NCBI RefSeq assembly: GCF_900683735.1
Contig: NZ_LR215979.1
Span: forward strand, 2,418,001 to 2,482,000
Origin: Fusobacterium ulcerans ATCC 49185
GTDB taxonomy: Bacteria > Fusobacteriota > Fusobacteriia > Fusobacteriales > Fusobacteriaceae
Direction: 5' to 3'
Length of the DNA stretch: 64,000 bases
Positions within the stretch are counted from its first letter, which is position 1, and each line of letters starts with the position of its first letter. Shown in pieces: positions 53,603 to 62,807 of this stretch. The position numbers and the translations under genes are program-made. The notes below the pieces were generated by a model that did not search any database, was not told the DNA's origin, and worked only from the letters and a program-made list of their open reading frames with translations.

Positions 53603-53694
53603 ATATGCTAAGTATTCAAAATATGGTTTAAAGGTTTTTTAGAAACAAGTAAGTAGTTAGTGTTCTCTTTTATGTATAAAAGAGAACTTTTTTT
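53603..53694 (+). ncRNA. Candidate small RNA, about 90 nt
   Basis: The interval runs from the predicted start point after the TTGACT/TATTAT promoter to the T run behind a 12-bp hairpin (GTTCTCTTTTAT/ATAAAAGAGAAC, 53662-53687). There is no reading frame with a ribosome site. Divergence from an outer-membrane protein gene is a common place for envelope-regulating small RNAs. No expression evidence is available from sequence. Confidence 0.35.
53662..53687. repeat. Solo hairpin related to the ends of the 177-bp element
   Basis: GTTCTCTTTTAT-GT-ATAAAAGAGAAC equals the outer 12 bases of both arms of the 49943-50119 element placed back to back. The preceding CTAAGTATTC at 53609 also occurs next to the other element. 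It looks like the same repeat with its inner part deleted. Confidence 0.5.
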
Positions 53695-53798
53695 ATTTCT
53701 TTTTCTTTTGCTGAAATCTCAAAATTTTCCACTTTAAAGGAATTTTTTATATTTTTTCTTTTAGAAGCTATCTGAAAAAAATTCTTTGTAATATAAAA

Positions 53799-53833
53799 AA
53801 TCACCCACAAGGTAAATTTCCTCATGGATGATT
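53799..53833 (-). terminator. Terminator after fprA
   Basis: AATCATCCA/TGGGTGATT hairpin (one G-U pair) with an inner AGG/CCT helix and a T run on the minus strand. Confidence 0.75.
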
Positions 53834-53865
53834 ATTTTTTTTATTAAAATATTTTTATTATTAAA

Positions 53866-55077
53866 TTATTTTTTTTCTTTCATTGATTCAAGTATACTAT
53901 TAACAAAAATATCCATTTCTTCAATTGTATTTTCATTCATAGAAGAAGTTAAAGTAACTCTTTCATTTAATACTGTCATTTCTCTCATATCTTCTAGGAA
54001 TTCCTGCATTAACTTACCTGATTCACAAGCCCAAGAACCATTTTCTAATATACCAAATGTTCTTTTCTGTAAATTTAATGCTTTCATATCCATTAGATAA
54101 TTATGCATCAATGGATAAATTCCTAAATTATATGTCACAGAAGCTAATACCACATGGCTGTATTTAAATGTTTCAGATATTAATTGAGATACATGAGTTT
54201 TAGAAACATCATACATTACCACATTAGTCATTCCTTTTTCCACTAATTTAGATGCCAATACAGATACAGCATTTTCTGTATTTCCATACATTGAAGCATA
54301 TACAATCATTACCCCTTTTTCTTCAGGCTCATATCTGCTCCACTTATCATATTTATCTAAGAAATAACCTAAGTCATTACGCCAAACTGGACCATGTAAA
54401 GGACATATAATTTTTATGTCTATTCCTCCAGCCTTCTTCAAAAGTGATTGTACATGAGGACCATATTTTCCAACTATATTTGTATAATAACGTCTTGCAT
54501 CATCAAGCCATTCTCTATCAAATTTCACTTCATCATTAAATAATTTTCCATCTAGAGATCCAAAAGATCCAAAAGCATCTGCACTGAATAAAACTCCATT
54601 AGTAAGATCAAAGCTTACCATAGCTTCTGGCCAGTGAACCATTGGTGCTGCAACAAACAGAATTTCATGTTTTCCAAAAGATATCTTATCTCCCTCTTTT
54701 ACTTCCTGAGTTTTTGAGCTATCTATATGGAATCCAAATTGATTCATAAGATAAAAAGCTTTTTCATTACTGATAACTTTAACCTTAGGATAACGAAGCA
54801 TTACTTCTTCAATCATAGCAGCATGGTCAGGTTCCATATGATTGATAACCATATAGTCTAAAGGTCTTCCATCTAAAACTGCTTGTATATTTTCTATAAA
54901 TTGACGCCCTATTGACCAGTCTACAGTATCAAATAAAACAGTTTTTTTATCTAATAAAAGGTATGAATTATATGAAACTCCTCTAGGAATGGGATGTATA
55001 TTTTCAAATAAATGAAGATGATGATCATCTCCTCCTACCCAATATAAATCTTCAGTTACTTTTCTAACATTATGCAT
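53866..55077 (-). CDS. fprA: Flavodiiron protein FprA (A-type flavoprotein)
   Basis: 403 residues. The N-terminal metallo-beta-lactamase-like domain keeps the di-iron ligands H80-x-E82-x-D84 (NHMEPDHAA), with further His in MVHWPEA and CPLHGPVW. The C-terminal flavodoxin domain starts near residue 255 with the FMN loop VIVYASMYGNTENAV. FprA reduces O2 to water (or NO to N2O) with electrons from rubredoxin. Its neighbour, 50 bases upstream, is a fusion that ends in rubredoxin, so the electron donor is probably built into that protein. Confidence 0.95.
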   Translation of the reverse strand: MHNVRKVTEDLYWVGGDDHHLHLFENIHPIPRGVSYNSYLLLDKKTVLFDTVDWSIGRQFIENIQAVLDGRPLDYMVINHMEPDHAAMIEEVMLRYPKVKVISNEKAFYLMNQFGFHIDSSKTQEVKEGDKISFGKHEILFVAAPMVHWPEAMVSFDLTNGVLFSADAFGSFGSLDGKLFNDEVKFDREWLDDARRYYTNIVGKYGPHVQSLLKKAGGIDIKIICPLHGPVWRNDLGYFLDKYDKWSRYEPEEKGVMIVYASMYGNTENAVSVLASKLVEKGMTNVVMYDVSKTHVSQLISETFKYSHVVLASVTYNLGIYPLMHNYLMDMKALNLQKRTFGILENGSWACESGKLMQEFLEDMREMTVLNERVTLTSSMNENTIEEMDIFVNSILESMKEKK

Positions 55078-55127
55078 GAATTACTCCTCCTTTATGCTTA
55101 AAACAGCTTAAATTTTTTACTCATATC

Positions 55128-57038
55128 TTAAACTTCAATAAACATATCCTTACTTTCTCCACATATTGGACAGATCCACTCTTCAGGAAGAGCTTCAAAA
55201 AGTGTTCCTGGTTTAATATCATTCTCTTCATCTCCTACAGCTGGATCATACTCATATCCACATCCATTACAAACGTGACGTTTCCAAGTAGGAATTTCTT
55301 TTTTAGGAACTGCTCTCTTCATTTTTTTCATTGGAGGAGCTTCTTTTTTAGGTTCTCCATTATCTAATGCAGCAGTAAGTAAAGGAAGTATCTCTTCTAC
55401 GTTTCCTATTATTCCATAGTCAGCATTTTTAAATATTGGTGCATTTGGATTATTATTAATTGCAACTATTGTTGTAGCATCTTTTATTCCTTTCAGATGC
55501 TGTCCTGCTCCTGAAATTCCACAAGCTATATACAAGTTCCCATTAAATTTTTGTCCTGACATTCCTACATAACGATTCAATGGAAGATATCTTAGAGTTT
55601 CAGCCACTGGTCTAGATGATCCTATAGCAGCTCCAGCTTGTATAGCTAAATTTTTAATAAGCTCCATATTTTCTTTTGGTCCTATTCCTTTTCCTGCACT
55701 TACTACACGATCAGCTTTTGAAATAGGAGTATCTAAATCTATTCCTACTGTAAAATCATATCCATCAGCCTTTAATGCTTCTACCAAAGCTTCTACTCTT
55801 TCTTTTGCACTTCCTTCTTTTAATATCATATTTTTACGAATACCTGTTGGATGACCTTTTGAAGATGGCTTTTTAGATCCACCATCACTTTTAGGCATTT
55901 TCCCTATTAGATGAGAAGCAATAACTACTCTCTGAATTTCATTTGTTCCTTCATATATAGTACAGATTTTGGCATCACGATAAGCACGTTCTACTTCCAT
56001 ACCTTTAAGATATCCAGTTCCTCCAAATATTTGAAGAGCTTCATTTACTATTTCTAAACATACATCTGAAGCATACTGTTTTGCCATAGCAGATTCCATA
56101 GCATAATCTTCATGATTTTCTTTTAATTCAGCAGCACTATATACTAAGAATCTTGCTGCTCTTAATTTTGTTGCCATATCAGCTAATTTAAAAGAAATCA
56201 CCTGTTGGAAAGCGATAGGTTTTCCAAACTGTTCTCTTTCTTTTGCATAAGCAAGAGCATTTTCAAAAGCGCCCTGAGCAATTCCCAAAGCCTGAGAAGC
56301 TATTCCTATTCTTCCTCCATCTAGAGTAGACATGGCAATTTTAAATCCTTCTCCCTCTTTCCCTAAAAGGTTTTCTTTTGGTACTTTTACATTATTAAAT
56401 ATCAATTCAGCAGTTGAAGATGAACGGATACCCATTTTGTCATAGTGATCTCCAAATGTAAATCCTTCCCATCCTTTTTCAACTATGAAAGCACTTATTC
56501 CTCTTGTTCCTATATCAGGAGTTGTAACTGCAAAAACTATATATGTTTCAGCTTTATCAGCATTTGTTATGAATATTTTCCCACCATTAAGAATGTAGTA
56601 ATCTCCCTCTAATACTGCTGTTGTTTCAGTTCCACCAGCATCACTTCCAGCATTTGGTTCTGTAAGTCCAAAAGCTCCTAATTTTTCTCCTTTTGCCAAT
56701 GGTACTAAATATTTTTGTTTTTGTTCTTCAGTTCCATAAGCAAAAATAGGATACGAACCTAAAGAAACATGAGCTGATAAAATTACTCCTGTTCCTCCAT
56801 CTACTCTTGATAATTCCTCAACAGCAATTGCATAGCTAAGCATATCTAAACCTGCTCCACCATATTCTTTTGGAAATGGTGTTCCCAATACTCCCATTTC
56901 TCCTAATTTTTTTACAGCTTCTGTTGGAAATTCATTCTCCTTATCTAACATAAAAGCTATGGGTTTTACCTCTGTTTCAGCGAATTCTCTTATTTTCATA
57001 CGCAAATTTTCATGATCTTCTGTTGTTTTAAAAAACAT
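55128..57038 (-). CDS. Acyl-CoA dehydrogenase / EtfA C-domain / rubredoxin fusion
   Basis: 636 residues in three parts. Residues 1 to about 385 are a butyryl-type acyl-CoA dehydrogenase ([24 protein letters not shown], and [10 protein letters not shown] with the catalytic Glu). About 395-570 is the FAD-binding C-domain of electron-transfer flavoprotein alpha ([39 protein letters not shown]), without the EtfA N-domain. The last 50 residues are a full rubredoxin ([19 protein letters not shown]). Electrons could flow from an acyl-CoA or NADH-linked donor through two FADs to rubredoxin iron. GGAGG precedes the ATG. Confidence 0.93.
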   Translation of the reverse strand: MFFKTTEDHENLRMKIREFAETEVKPIAFMLDKENEFPTEAVKKLGEMGVLGTPFPKEYGGAGLDMLSYAIAVEELSRVDGGTGVILSAHVSLGSYPIFAYGTEEQKQKYLVPLAKGEKLGAFGLTEPNAGSDAGGTETTAVLEGDYYILNGGKIFITNADKAETYIVFAVTTPDIGTRGISAFIVEKGWEGFTFGDHYDKMGIRSSSTAELIFNNVKVPKENLLGKEGEGFKIAMSTLDGGRIGIASQALGIAQGAFENALAYAKEREQFGKPIAFQQVISFKLADMATKLRAARFLVYSAAELKENHEDYAMESAMAKQYASDVCLEIVNEALQIFGGTGYLKGMEVERAYRDAKICTIYEGTNEIQRVVIASHLIGKMPKSDGGSKKPSSKGHPTGIRKNMILKEGSAKERVEALVEALKADGYDFTVGIDLDTPISKADRVVSAGKGIGPKENMELIKNLAIQAGAAIGSSRPVAETLRYLPLNRYVGMSGQKFNGNLYIACGISGAGQHLKGIKDATTIVAINNNPNAPIFKNADYGIIGNVEEILPLLTAALDNGEPKKEAPPMKKMKRAVPKKEIPTWKRHVCNGCGYEYDPAVGDEENDIKPGTLFEALPEEWICPICGESKDMFIEV

Positions 57039-57132
57039 ATACTGCCTCCTTCTGTTTTAATATTCCAAGTGACTCTTAAAACTTTTTATAATGGATACAA
57101 AATTAAATTTAATGTTTTTTTGCTATATATAC

Positions 57133-57161
57133 ATAATATCATTGTGGACTTTTAATGTCAA
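57133..57161 (-). promoter_or_regulatory. Near-consensus promoter of the acyl-CoA dehydrogenase fusion-fprA operon
   Basis: TTGACA (57156-57161), 17-base spacer, TATTAT (57133-57138) with an extended TG on the minus strand. The untranslated leader would be about 90 bases. Confidence 0.75.
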
Positions 57162-57379
57162 CTATAATTTTTGTTTTTTATTGGAGAATTTTTATTTTAA
57201 ATAGAACATTTTATAATGAAATTTTATTATTTTATTATCAAAAACCTCAAATTGACTTTTTTAAAAAGATTTTTGAATAGAAATGTATATAATATTTTTG
57301 CTTTATATATAACTTTACAACATTATTCGGTCAGTTCCCTTCATTTCATTTTTTTATTTATAATTTTTTTAAATAAAAA
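57162..57379. other. AT-rich gene-free stretch
   Basis: About 220 bases between the operon promoter and the nhaC terminator. I see no gene, repeat or clear RNA structure in it. Confidence 0.5.
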
Positions 57380-57408
57380 AAACAGCCTTGAAAAACTCAA
57401 AGCTGTTT
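57380..57408 (-). terminator. Terminator of nhaC
   Basis: AAACAGC/GCTGTTT hairpin with a T run on the minus strand. Confidence 0.75.
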
Positions 57409-57426
57409 AAATACATTTACTCTTCT

Positions 57427-58866
57427 CTATTTACTAAAAAGATTAAATACAATACTCCCCTTTTTAATCTTTCTTTTTTCTCCATTTTCATTTTCTAATT
57501 TACTTGTTCCTATCTCTGTTACATTAAAAAATAGATTTACAACTAATAAAGCTATTGGAAAAAATAGGTAAGGTACTACTTTTATCATATCCACACCTAA
57601 AGTTCCTGCTATAAATATTCCTGGCACACTCCATGGAACGAGAGTTATTCCTACAGTTCCAGTTGCTTCAACTATTCTTGTTATATTTTTATTTTTTAAA
57701 TTAAATTTTTCAAAAAGTGGAAGAAATATAGATATTGGGAGAATAATTGCCAGTAGTTGTGCTCCTGTTACAAAACCTACTCCAAGAGAAACTAAAAATA
57801 CAGCTACTGTAAGTTGTCTGGAACTTTTTATTCCTGATTGTATTTTATTCAAAAGGTTATCAAAAGAATGACATTCATTTATGATTCCAATAAGACACCC
57901 TATAAATATTATAATTATTACAGTTCCACTTACTTCATTCATCCCACCCCTAGCAAATAATTTTGTTACTGAAGGATCATTGAATTTCTGATTTACTCCC
58001 AATATTGTGCTTCTCATTATATCTACAGTTTTAAAATTTTGAAATATAAAGCTACTCAACACTCCCATTATTACTGATGAAAAAAGAACTATATTTGATG
58101 GTATTTTTTTTATTCCCAGAATTATAACTACAAGAGGAACTAGGAGAAGTATTGGAGTTACATTAAAAACTGTTTCCATCTCTGTTAAAAATCCATTTAT
58201 ATTATCCAAATTTATGTTTTCTACTGTTATGTTATTTCCAACTATTGTAAATCCTATTATAGCTATAATAAAAGCTGGTATTGTATCCATAAGCATATAC
58301 TGTATATGTTCAAAAAGATCAGTTTTTCCAAGAGCAGCAGATATATTTGTTGTATCAGATAAAGGAGACATTTTATCTCCAAGAAAAGCTCCTGATACTA
58401 TTGCCCCTGCTGTTATTTCAAGAGGGATTCCTACCTGTTTGGCTATTATGATAAATGATACACCAATAGTTCCAACAGAAGTAAAAGACGTTCCTGTTAT
58501 AATTGCCACAACACCAGTCATTGCCATAACAATAGGAACAAAAAATCTAAAATCTATCACTTTAAATCCCCAATAAACCATAGATGGAATTATTCCTCCA
58601 ATTATCCAGCTACTGACAATAAGTCCTACCAGAATAACTGTAAGGAGTGCTGGAAATACTCTTTTTACTCCGCTTCCCATTGCATCTTCAATATTTCTAA
58701 GAGTTTCTCCTCTCATAAATGCTATTGCTCCAGATACTACTACTCCTGCAAGTATGGGAGGAACTACCCCTGTTCTCCATTGAAGTATTGATATTTCTCC
58801 AAATACAATAATAAAAATTATTGGAAGAATATCCAAAATTAAACTGTTCTTAAATTTTTCTCTCAT
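57427..58866 (-). CDS. nhaC: Na+/H+ antiporter NhaC
   Basis: 479 residues from the ATG at 58866, which has an AGAGGAGAG site; an upstream in-frame extension would run through the terminator hairpin and is not credible. About 12 membrane segments, with the NhaC hallmark GDKMSPLSDTTNISAALG near residue 160. It exports Na+ in exchange for protons. The upstream neighbour is a Na+-coupled amino-acid symporter, so the antiporter may restore the gradient that the symporter uses. Confidence 0.92.
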   Translation of the reverse strand: MREKFKNSLILDILPIIFIIVFGEISILQWRTGVVPPILAGVVVSGAIAFMRGETLRNIEDAMGSGVKRVFPALLTVILVGLIVSSWIIGGIIPSMVYWGFKVIDFRFFVPIVMAMTGVVAIITGTSFTSVGTIGVSFIIIAKQVGIPLEITAGAIVSGAFLGDKMSPLSDTTNISAALGKTDLFEHIQYMLMDTIPAFIIAIIGFTIVGNNITVENINLDNINGFLTEMETVFNVTPILLLVPLVVIILGIKKIPSNIVLFSSVIMGVLSSFIFQNFKTVDIMRSTILGVNQKFNDPSVTKLFARGGMNEVSGTVIIIIFIGCLIGIINECHSFDNLLNKIQSGIKSSRQLTVAVFLVSLGVGFVTGAQLLAIILPISIFLPLFEKFNLKNKNITRIVEATGTVGITLVPWSVPGIFIAGTLGVDMIKVVPYLFFPIALLVVNLFFNVTEIGTSKLENENGEKRKIKKGSIVFNLFSK

Positions 58867-59062
58867 TTTTATCTCTCCTCTTTTTTGCATAAAAAAAGCC
58901 TTCTTACATAAAATTGTAAAAAGGCAAAATAACACAAAAAGACATTTCCTGAAAAGGAGATACTTTGATATATCATTAAATTAATTATTTTCCTATCCTA
59001 CAATCCTACTATTCTACATAATCTTACTTTTTCGCTGCTTCTACTATTCTACTATATTACTT
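58867..59062 (-). promoter_or_regulatory. Long nhaC leader ending in a terminator: candidate attenuator/riboswitch
   Basis: Between a consensus promoter (59070-59098) and the start codon are about 195 leader bases. They contain two TAGAATAGTAG repeats, a small TCCTTTTCAGGA hairpin and then a complete intrinsic terminator (58891-58925) about 25 bases before the ATG. That arrangement makes sense as conditional termination. I do not recognise the leader as a known riboswitch or T-box. Confidence 0.55.
58891..58925 (-). terminator. Intrinsic terminator in the nhaC leader
   Basis: GCCTTTTTAC/GTAAGAAGGC ten-bp stem (58898-58925, one G-U pair) followed by seven T on the minus strand. Confidence 0.8.
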
Positions 59063-59069
59063 GTATATG

Positions 59070-59098
59070 ATTATAAATAATTTAATCCGTTTTGTCAA
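59070..59098 (-). promoter_or_regulatory. Perfect-consensus promoter of nhaC
   Basis: TTGACA (59093-59098), 17-base spacer, TATAAT (59070-59075), directly after the NSS symporter stop codon. Confidence 0.8.
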
Positions 59099-59101
59099 GT
59101 C

Positions 59102-60415
59102 CTATCCTATACCACCATATATAAGTCCCAAAACTATTATTATTATTGTTCCTGGAATAAATATATATCTTCCAAACCATAATATTATGCTTCCAGTTTT
59201 AAAATTACTTCCTTTATTAATTTCAGCAATTACTTTATTTTTATCTATATAATAAAAATATATTCCTAAAGATATAACTGCTCCTAATGGAATAAGAATA
59301 ACTGATACAAAATCAGCAAATTTACCAAAGTAATTCATATTTAAATCTAAAACTAATCCTATAATAAGAGCTATTATTCCTACTATCACAGCAGATTTTT
59401 TTCTTGAAAATCCAAATCTATCCATAACTGATTCTACAGGTACTTCCAACTGATTGATAGCAGATGAAAGAGCTGCAAATATAACACTTAGGAAAAATAT
59501 TCCTCCAAGGAATGTTCCTCCAGGAATATGTGAAAATATTGCTGGTATAGTTATAAATAAAAGTGAAGGTCCTGCTCCAGCATCTAATCCAAAAGCAAAA
59601 GCTGCTGGTATTATTATGAATCCAGCCATAAGAGCTGCCATTGTATCAAGAAAACAAGTCTGTACTACACTTTCAAATATGTTTACATCATCACCAAGAT
59701 AACTTCCATACACCAGAAGTGCTGATCCGCTAAGCCCCACTGTGAAAAATGCCTGCCCCAGTGCCATTATCCATGTCATTGGATCTTTAAGCATACTCCA
59801 ATCAGGTTGAAGAAGAAAATGAACTCCAGTTATTGCATTTGGCAGAGTAAGTGATCTTACCATAAGCCCTAAAAATATTATAAACATCAAAGGCATTATT
59901 ATTTTATTTATCTTTTCTATTCCTTTTACAACTCCTAATGATATAACTGCCACACTGAAAACTATCCCTATTATATGCCATGGTATAGATGCTGCCTGTC
60001 CTGCAAGCTGTTCAAAATATTCTCCATATTCAACATGATTTATAGCTCCAGTAAGATATGAAAAGAAATATCTTATTACCCATCCAAAAACTATAACATA
60101 GAATATAAATACTCCTGTTACTGATATTATAGGAATTATTGGCAGATATTTCTTAAAAGGTATCTTTGTATTTTTTATTATCTCAGGTAACCCAAATATT
60201 CCTTTTTTCATCATTCTTCCAAATGAAATCTCTCCTACAAGCCCAACTACTGCAAACAGTGCAATAAATATAAAATATGGTATAAGGAAAGCTGCTCCTC
60301 CATATTTTCCTAGTTTCCAAGAAAATAACCATATATTTCCAAGTCCAATAGCTGCTCCAACACATGAAAGCATAAATCCTATTTTACCTGTAAAACTCTC
60401 TCTTTTCTCACTCAT
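59102..60415 (-). CDS. Sodium-dependent amino-acid symporter, NSS/SNF family (Tyt1-like)
   Basis: 437 residues, about 11 membrane segments. Helix 1 carries the unwound substrate/Na+ site GAAIGLGNIW (about residues 20-29) preceded by FTGKIGFMLSC. The length and 11-helix form match bacterial NSS transporters such as F. nucleatum Tyt1 (tyrosine). The substrate may be tyrosine or tryptophan by analogy; the sequence alone does not prove it. It lies between proS and nhaC. Confidence 0.9.
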   Translation of the reverse strand: MSEKRESFTGKIGFMLSCVGAAIGLGNIWLFSWKLGKYGGAAFLIPYFIFIALFAVVGLVGEISFGRMMKKGIFGLPEIIKNTKIPFKKYLPIIPIISVTGVFIFYVIVFGWVIRYFFSYLTGAINHVEYGEYFEQLAGQAASIPWHIIGIVFSVAVISLGVVKGIEKINKIIMPLMFIIFLGLMVRSLTLPNAITGVHFLLQPDWSMLKDPMTWIMALGQAFFTVGLSGSALLVYGSYLGDDVNIFESVVQTCFLDTMAALMAGFIIIPAAFAFGLDAGAGPSLLFITIPAIFSHIPGGTFLGGIFFLSVIFAALSSAINQLEVPVESVMDRFGFSRKKSAVIVGIIALIIGLVLDLNMNYFGKFADFVSVILIPLGAVISLGIYFYYIDKNKVIAEINKGSNFKTGSIILWFGRYIFIPGTIIIIVLGLIYGGIG

Positions 60416-60443
60416 AGTGTTCCCCCATTTAAACTAAATAGAA

Positions 60444-60475
60444 AAGAGGCAGGTCGAAAAATCCATCTGCCTCTT
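60444..60475 (-). terminator. Terminator after proS
   Basis: AAGAGGCAG/CTGCCTCTT hairpin followed by TTTTC on the minus strand. Confidence 0.75.
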
Positions 60476-60489
60476 CAACTTCACCTCAA

Positions 60490-62199
60490 CTAATATTTTT
60501 TCATCAGTTCTCTTACTGTTGAAACTACATCATCTTTAGATATTTCAAGAGTTTCTCCAGTTTTTCTGATTTTAAATTCTACAATTCCTTCTTCAGCTCT
60601 TTTTCCAGAAACAACTTTGAATGGGAATCCAATAAGATCAGCATCTTTGAATTTAAATCCAGGTCTTTCATCTCTGTCATCTATCATAGAATCTATTCCA
60701 TCATTTAAAAGAGCTTCATATATCTCTTCAGCTACTTTTACCTGTGCTTCATTTTTCATGTTAGCTGGAATTACATCAACAATATAAGGAGCTAAAGCTG
60801 TAGGCCAGATAATTCCAAATTCATCATTATTTTGTTCTATTGCTGAAGCAAGAGTTCTTGATACTCCTATTCCATAACATCCCATCAACATTACTTTACT
60901 TTCTCCCTTATCATCAAGGAAAGTAGCATTCAGAGCTTTAGAATATTTATCTCCAAGTTTGAAGATATGTCCTACTTCTATTCCTCTTGCACTGTGAAGT
61001 TTTCCTCCACATCTTTCACAAGTTTCTCCCACCTTTACAGTTTTAATATCTGCTACTATGTCAGCTTTGTAATCTCTTCCATAATTTACATTTATGTAAT
61101 GAGTGTCCATCTTGTTTCCACCAGCTGTATGGTTGTTTATTTCAGTTACAGCAGTATCTGCTATTACTTTTATATCTCCTAATTCTATTCCATATGGTCC
61201 AATAAATCCTTTTATCAATCCATGTTTTTCAAGTTCTTCATCTGTAAGAAGAGCAACTTCCACAGCATTTACTATATTTTTAAGTTTTGTTTCGTTTACT
61301 TCATAATCTCCTCTCATTAAAACCATATATACCTGATCATTTCCCATATCTCTATACATCATAGCTTTTACAGTTTTGCTGTAAGGAATATTAAGGAATT
61401 GTACAATATCATCTATTTTAGAAACATTTGGAGTATCTATTAATTCTGCATTTTTAAGTTCTTCCACTGGAGATGCTTCCACTCTGCTCACAGCAGTTTC
61501 CACATTTGCAGCATATGAGCAAGAATCACAATAGATGATTTCATCTTCTCCAGAGTCAGCTAATACATGAAATTCTTGAGATCCGCTTCCTCCAATTGCT
61601 CCTGAGTCTGCTTCTACTGGTCTAAATTTAAGTCCGCATCTTGAGAATATTCTTGAATAAGTATCTCTCATATTTAAGAATTCTTCATCTAAAGATTCAG
61701 CAGTTGCATGGAAAGAATAAGCATCTTTCATAACAAACTCTCTTCCTCTCATAAGTCCAAATCTTGGTCTTATCTCATCTCTGAATTTAGTTTGAATTTG
61801 ATAAAGGCTCAATGGAAGAGCTTTATATGAAGAGATGTCATTTCTTATTAAGTCAGTAACAACTTCCTCATGAGTTGGTCCTAATACAAAATCTCTTTTA
61901 TTTCTATCTTGAAGCTTCATCATTAGAGGCCCCATTACGTCCCATCTTCCACTTTCTTTCCATAATTCAGCTGGCTGAAGAACTGGCATCAATATTTCCT
62001 GGGAACCTGCTCTGTCCATTTCTTCTCTTACTATATTTTCTACTTTTTTCAAAGCTTTATACCCTAGTGGTAAGTATGTATAAACTCCACTTGTAAGTTT
62101 TTTTATCATGCTTGCTCTCAATAGAAGTTTATGACTTGCTGTTTCTGCTTCTTTTGGAGTTTCTTTAAGTGTTTTTATATAACTCTTGCTAAATCTCAT
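60490..62199 (-). CDS. proS: Prolyl-tRNA synthetase
   Basis: 569 residues, the long bacterial (ProRS type 1) form. Class II motifs are present (TSGVYTYLPLGYKALKKVE, FRDEIRPRFGLMRGREFVMKD, GCYGIGVSRTLAS) and the YbaK-like editing insertion lies between about residues 225 and 385. The C-terminus is the anticodon-binding domain. It charges tRNA-Pro. A GGAGGGT site precedes the ATG. Confidence 0.97.
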   Translation of the reverse strand: MRFSKSYIKTLKETPKEAETASHKLLLRASMIKKLTSGVYTYLPLGYKALKKVENIVREEMDRAGSQEILMPVLQPAELWKESGRWDVMGPLMMKLQDRNKRDFVLGPTHEEVVTDLIRNDISSYKALPLSLYQIQTKFRDEIRPRFGLMRGREFVMKDAYSFHATAESLDEEFLNMRDTYSRIFSRCGLKFRPVEADSGAIGGSGSQEFHVLADSGEDEIIYCDSCSYAANVETAVSRVEASPVEELKNAELIDTPNVSKIDDIVQFLNIPYSKTVKAMMYRDMGNDQVYMVLMRGDYEVNETKLKNIVNAVEVALLTDEELEKHGLIKGFIGPYGIELGDIKVIADTAVTEINNHTAGGNKMDTHYINVNYGRDYKADIVADIKTVKVGETCERCGGKLHSARGIEVGHIFKLGDKYSKALNATFLDDKGESKVMLMGCYGIGVSRTLASAIEQNNDEFGIIWPTALAPYIVDVIPANMKNEAQVKVAEEIYEALLNDGIDSMIDDRDERPGFKFKDADLIGFPFKVVSGKRAEEGIVEFKIRKTGETLEISKDDVVSTVRELMKKY

Positions 62200-62330
62200 T
62201 TTACCCTCCGAATTTTCTATAATTTACTCTATATTTTATCACATTTCAAATATTTTTTCCATACCCTAATTATTCAAGTGTTTTATTCTCTACTTTTTCT
62301 CGATATTAAAAAGTCGTATATAAATAAAAT

Positions 62331-62354
62331 AAGGACAGCTCAAAAGCCATCCCT
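62331..62354 (-). terminator. Terminator after the NifX-like gene
   Basis: AGGGATGGCT/AGCTGTCCTT hairpin with G-U pairs and a TTATTTTATT tail on the minus strand. Confidence 0.5.
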
Positions 62355-62385
62355 ATCAATCTACCAAATATTTTTTAGATATAAA

Positions 62386-62769
62386 TTATTTAGCTTTACA
62401 GCATTCTCCATGAGAATGATCTGTATAATGATGAACATATTCCTCTTTACCTCTACATATAAGTGTTCCTTGAATATATGCTTTTATTGTATCTTCAATA
62501 TTTCCCTCAGCTCCAAGTATTATTTCTACTCCATTATTTTTTATAGCTTCAAATACTGTTGAAGCCATATGCCCAGTAATTACAACATTTACATCTTTAT
62601 CTTTTAATAGTTTTGCTGCTGCCCCATGAGCCTTTTCCAATTTTTCTGTAATACCTTGTGCTTCCACTACACCATTTTCTATTACACAAATAAAAAATTT
62701 GTCACTGTGACCAAAATGTTTTTCAATATTTACTCCATCCTTTGTTGGAAATCCTACTACTTTTTTCAT
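62386..62769 (-). CDS. NifB/NifX-family (dinitrogenase Fe-Mo cofactor-type) protein
   Basis: 127 residues. The fold is recognised by EKHFGHSDKFFI, VVITGHMASTVFEAI and GVEIILGAEG. The tail is His/Cys rich (YVHHYTDHSHGECCKAK) and may bind metal. In organisms without nitrogenase these proteins are thought to handle iron-sulfur or other metal clusters. No nitrogenase genes are nearby. The start has an AGGAGG site. Confidence 0.87.
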   Translation of the reverse strand: MKKVVGFPTKDGVNIEKHFGHSDKFFICVIENGVVEAQGITEKLEKAHGAAAKLLKDKDVNVVITGHMASTVFEAIKNNGVEIILGAEGNIEDTIKAYIQGTLICRGKEEYVHHYTDHSHGECCKAK

Positions 62770-62807
62770 TTTTTCCTCCTTTGTACTCCTTTAGTTTATG
62801 ATAATCA

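Noticed and set aside
57162-57379. Search for tmRNA, 6S RNA or another structured RNA
   Set aside because: Very AT-rich sequence with no stable helices or known signature.
58869-58976. 35-codon frame in the nhaC leader rich in Phe, Tyr and Leu, which looked like an attenuation leader peptide
   Set aside because: No ribosome site precedes its ATG and it reads through the terminator hairpin. Kept only as a weak possibility.
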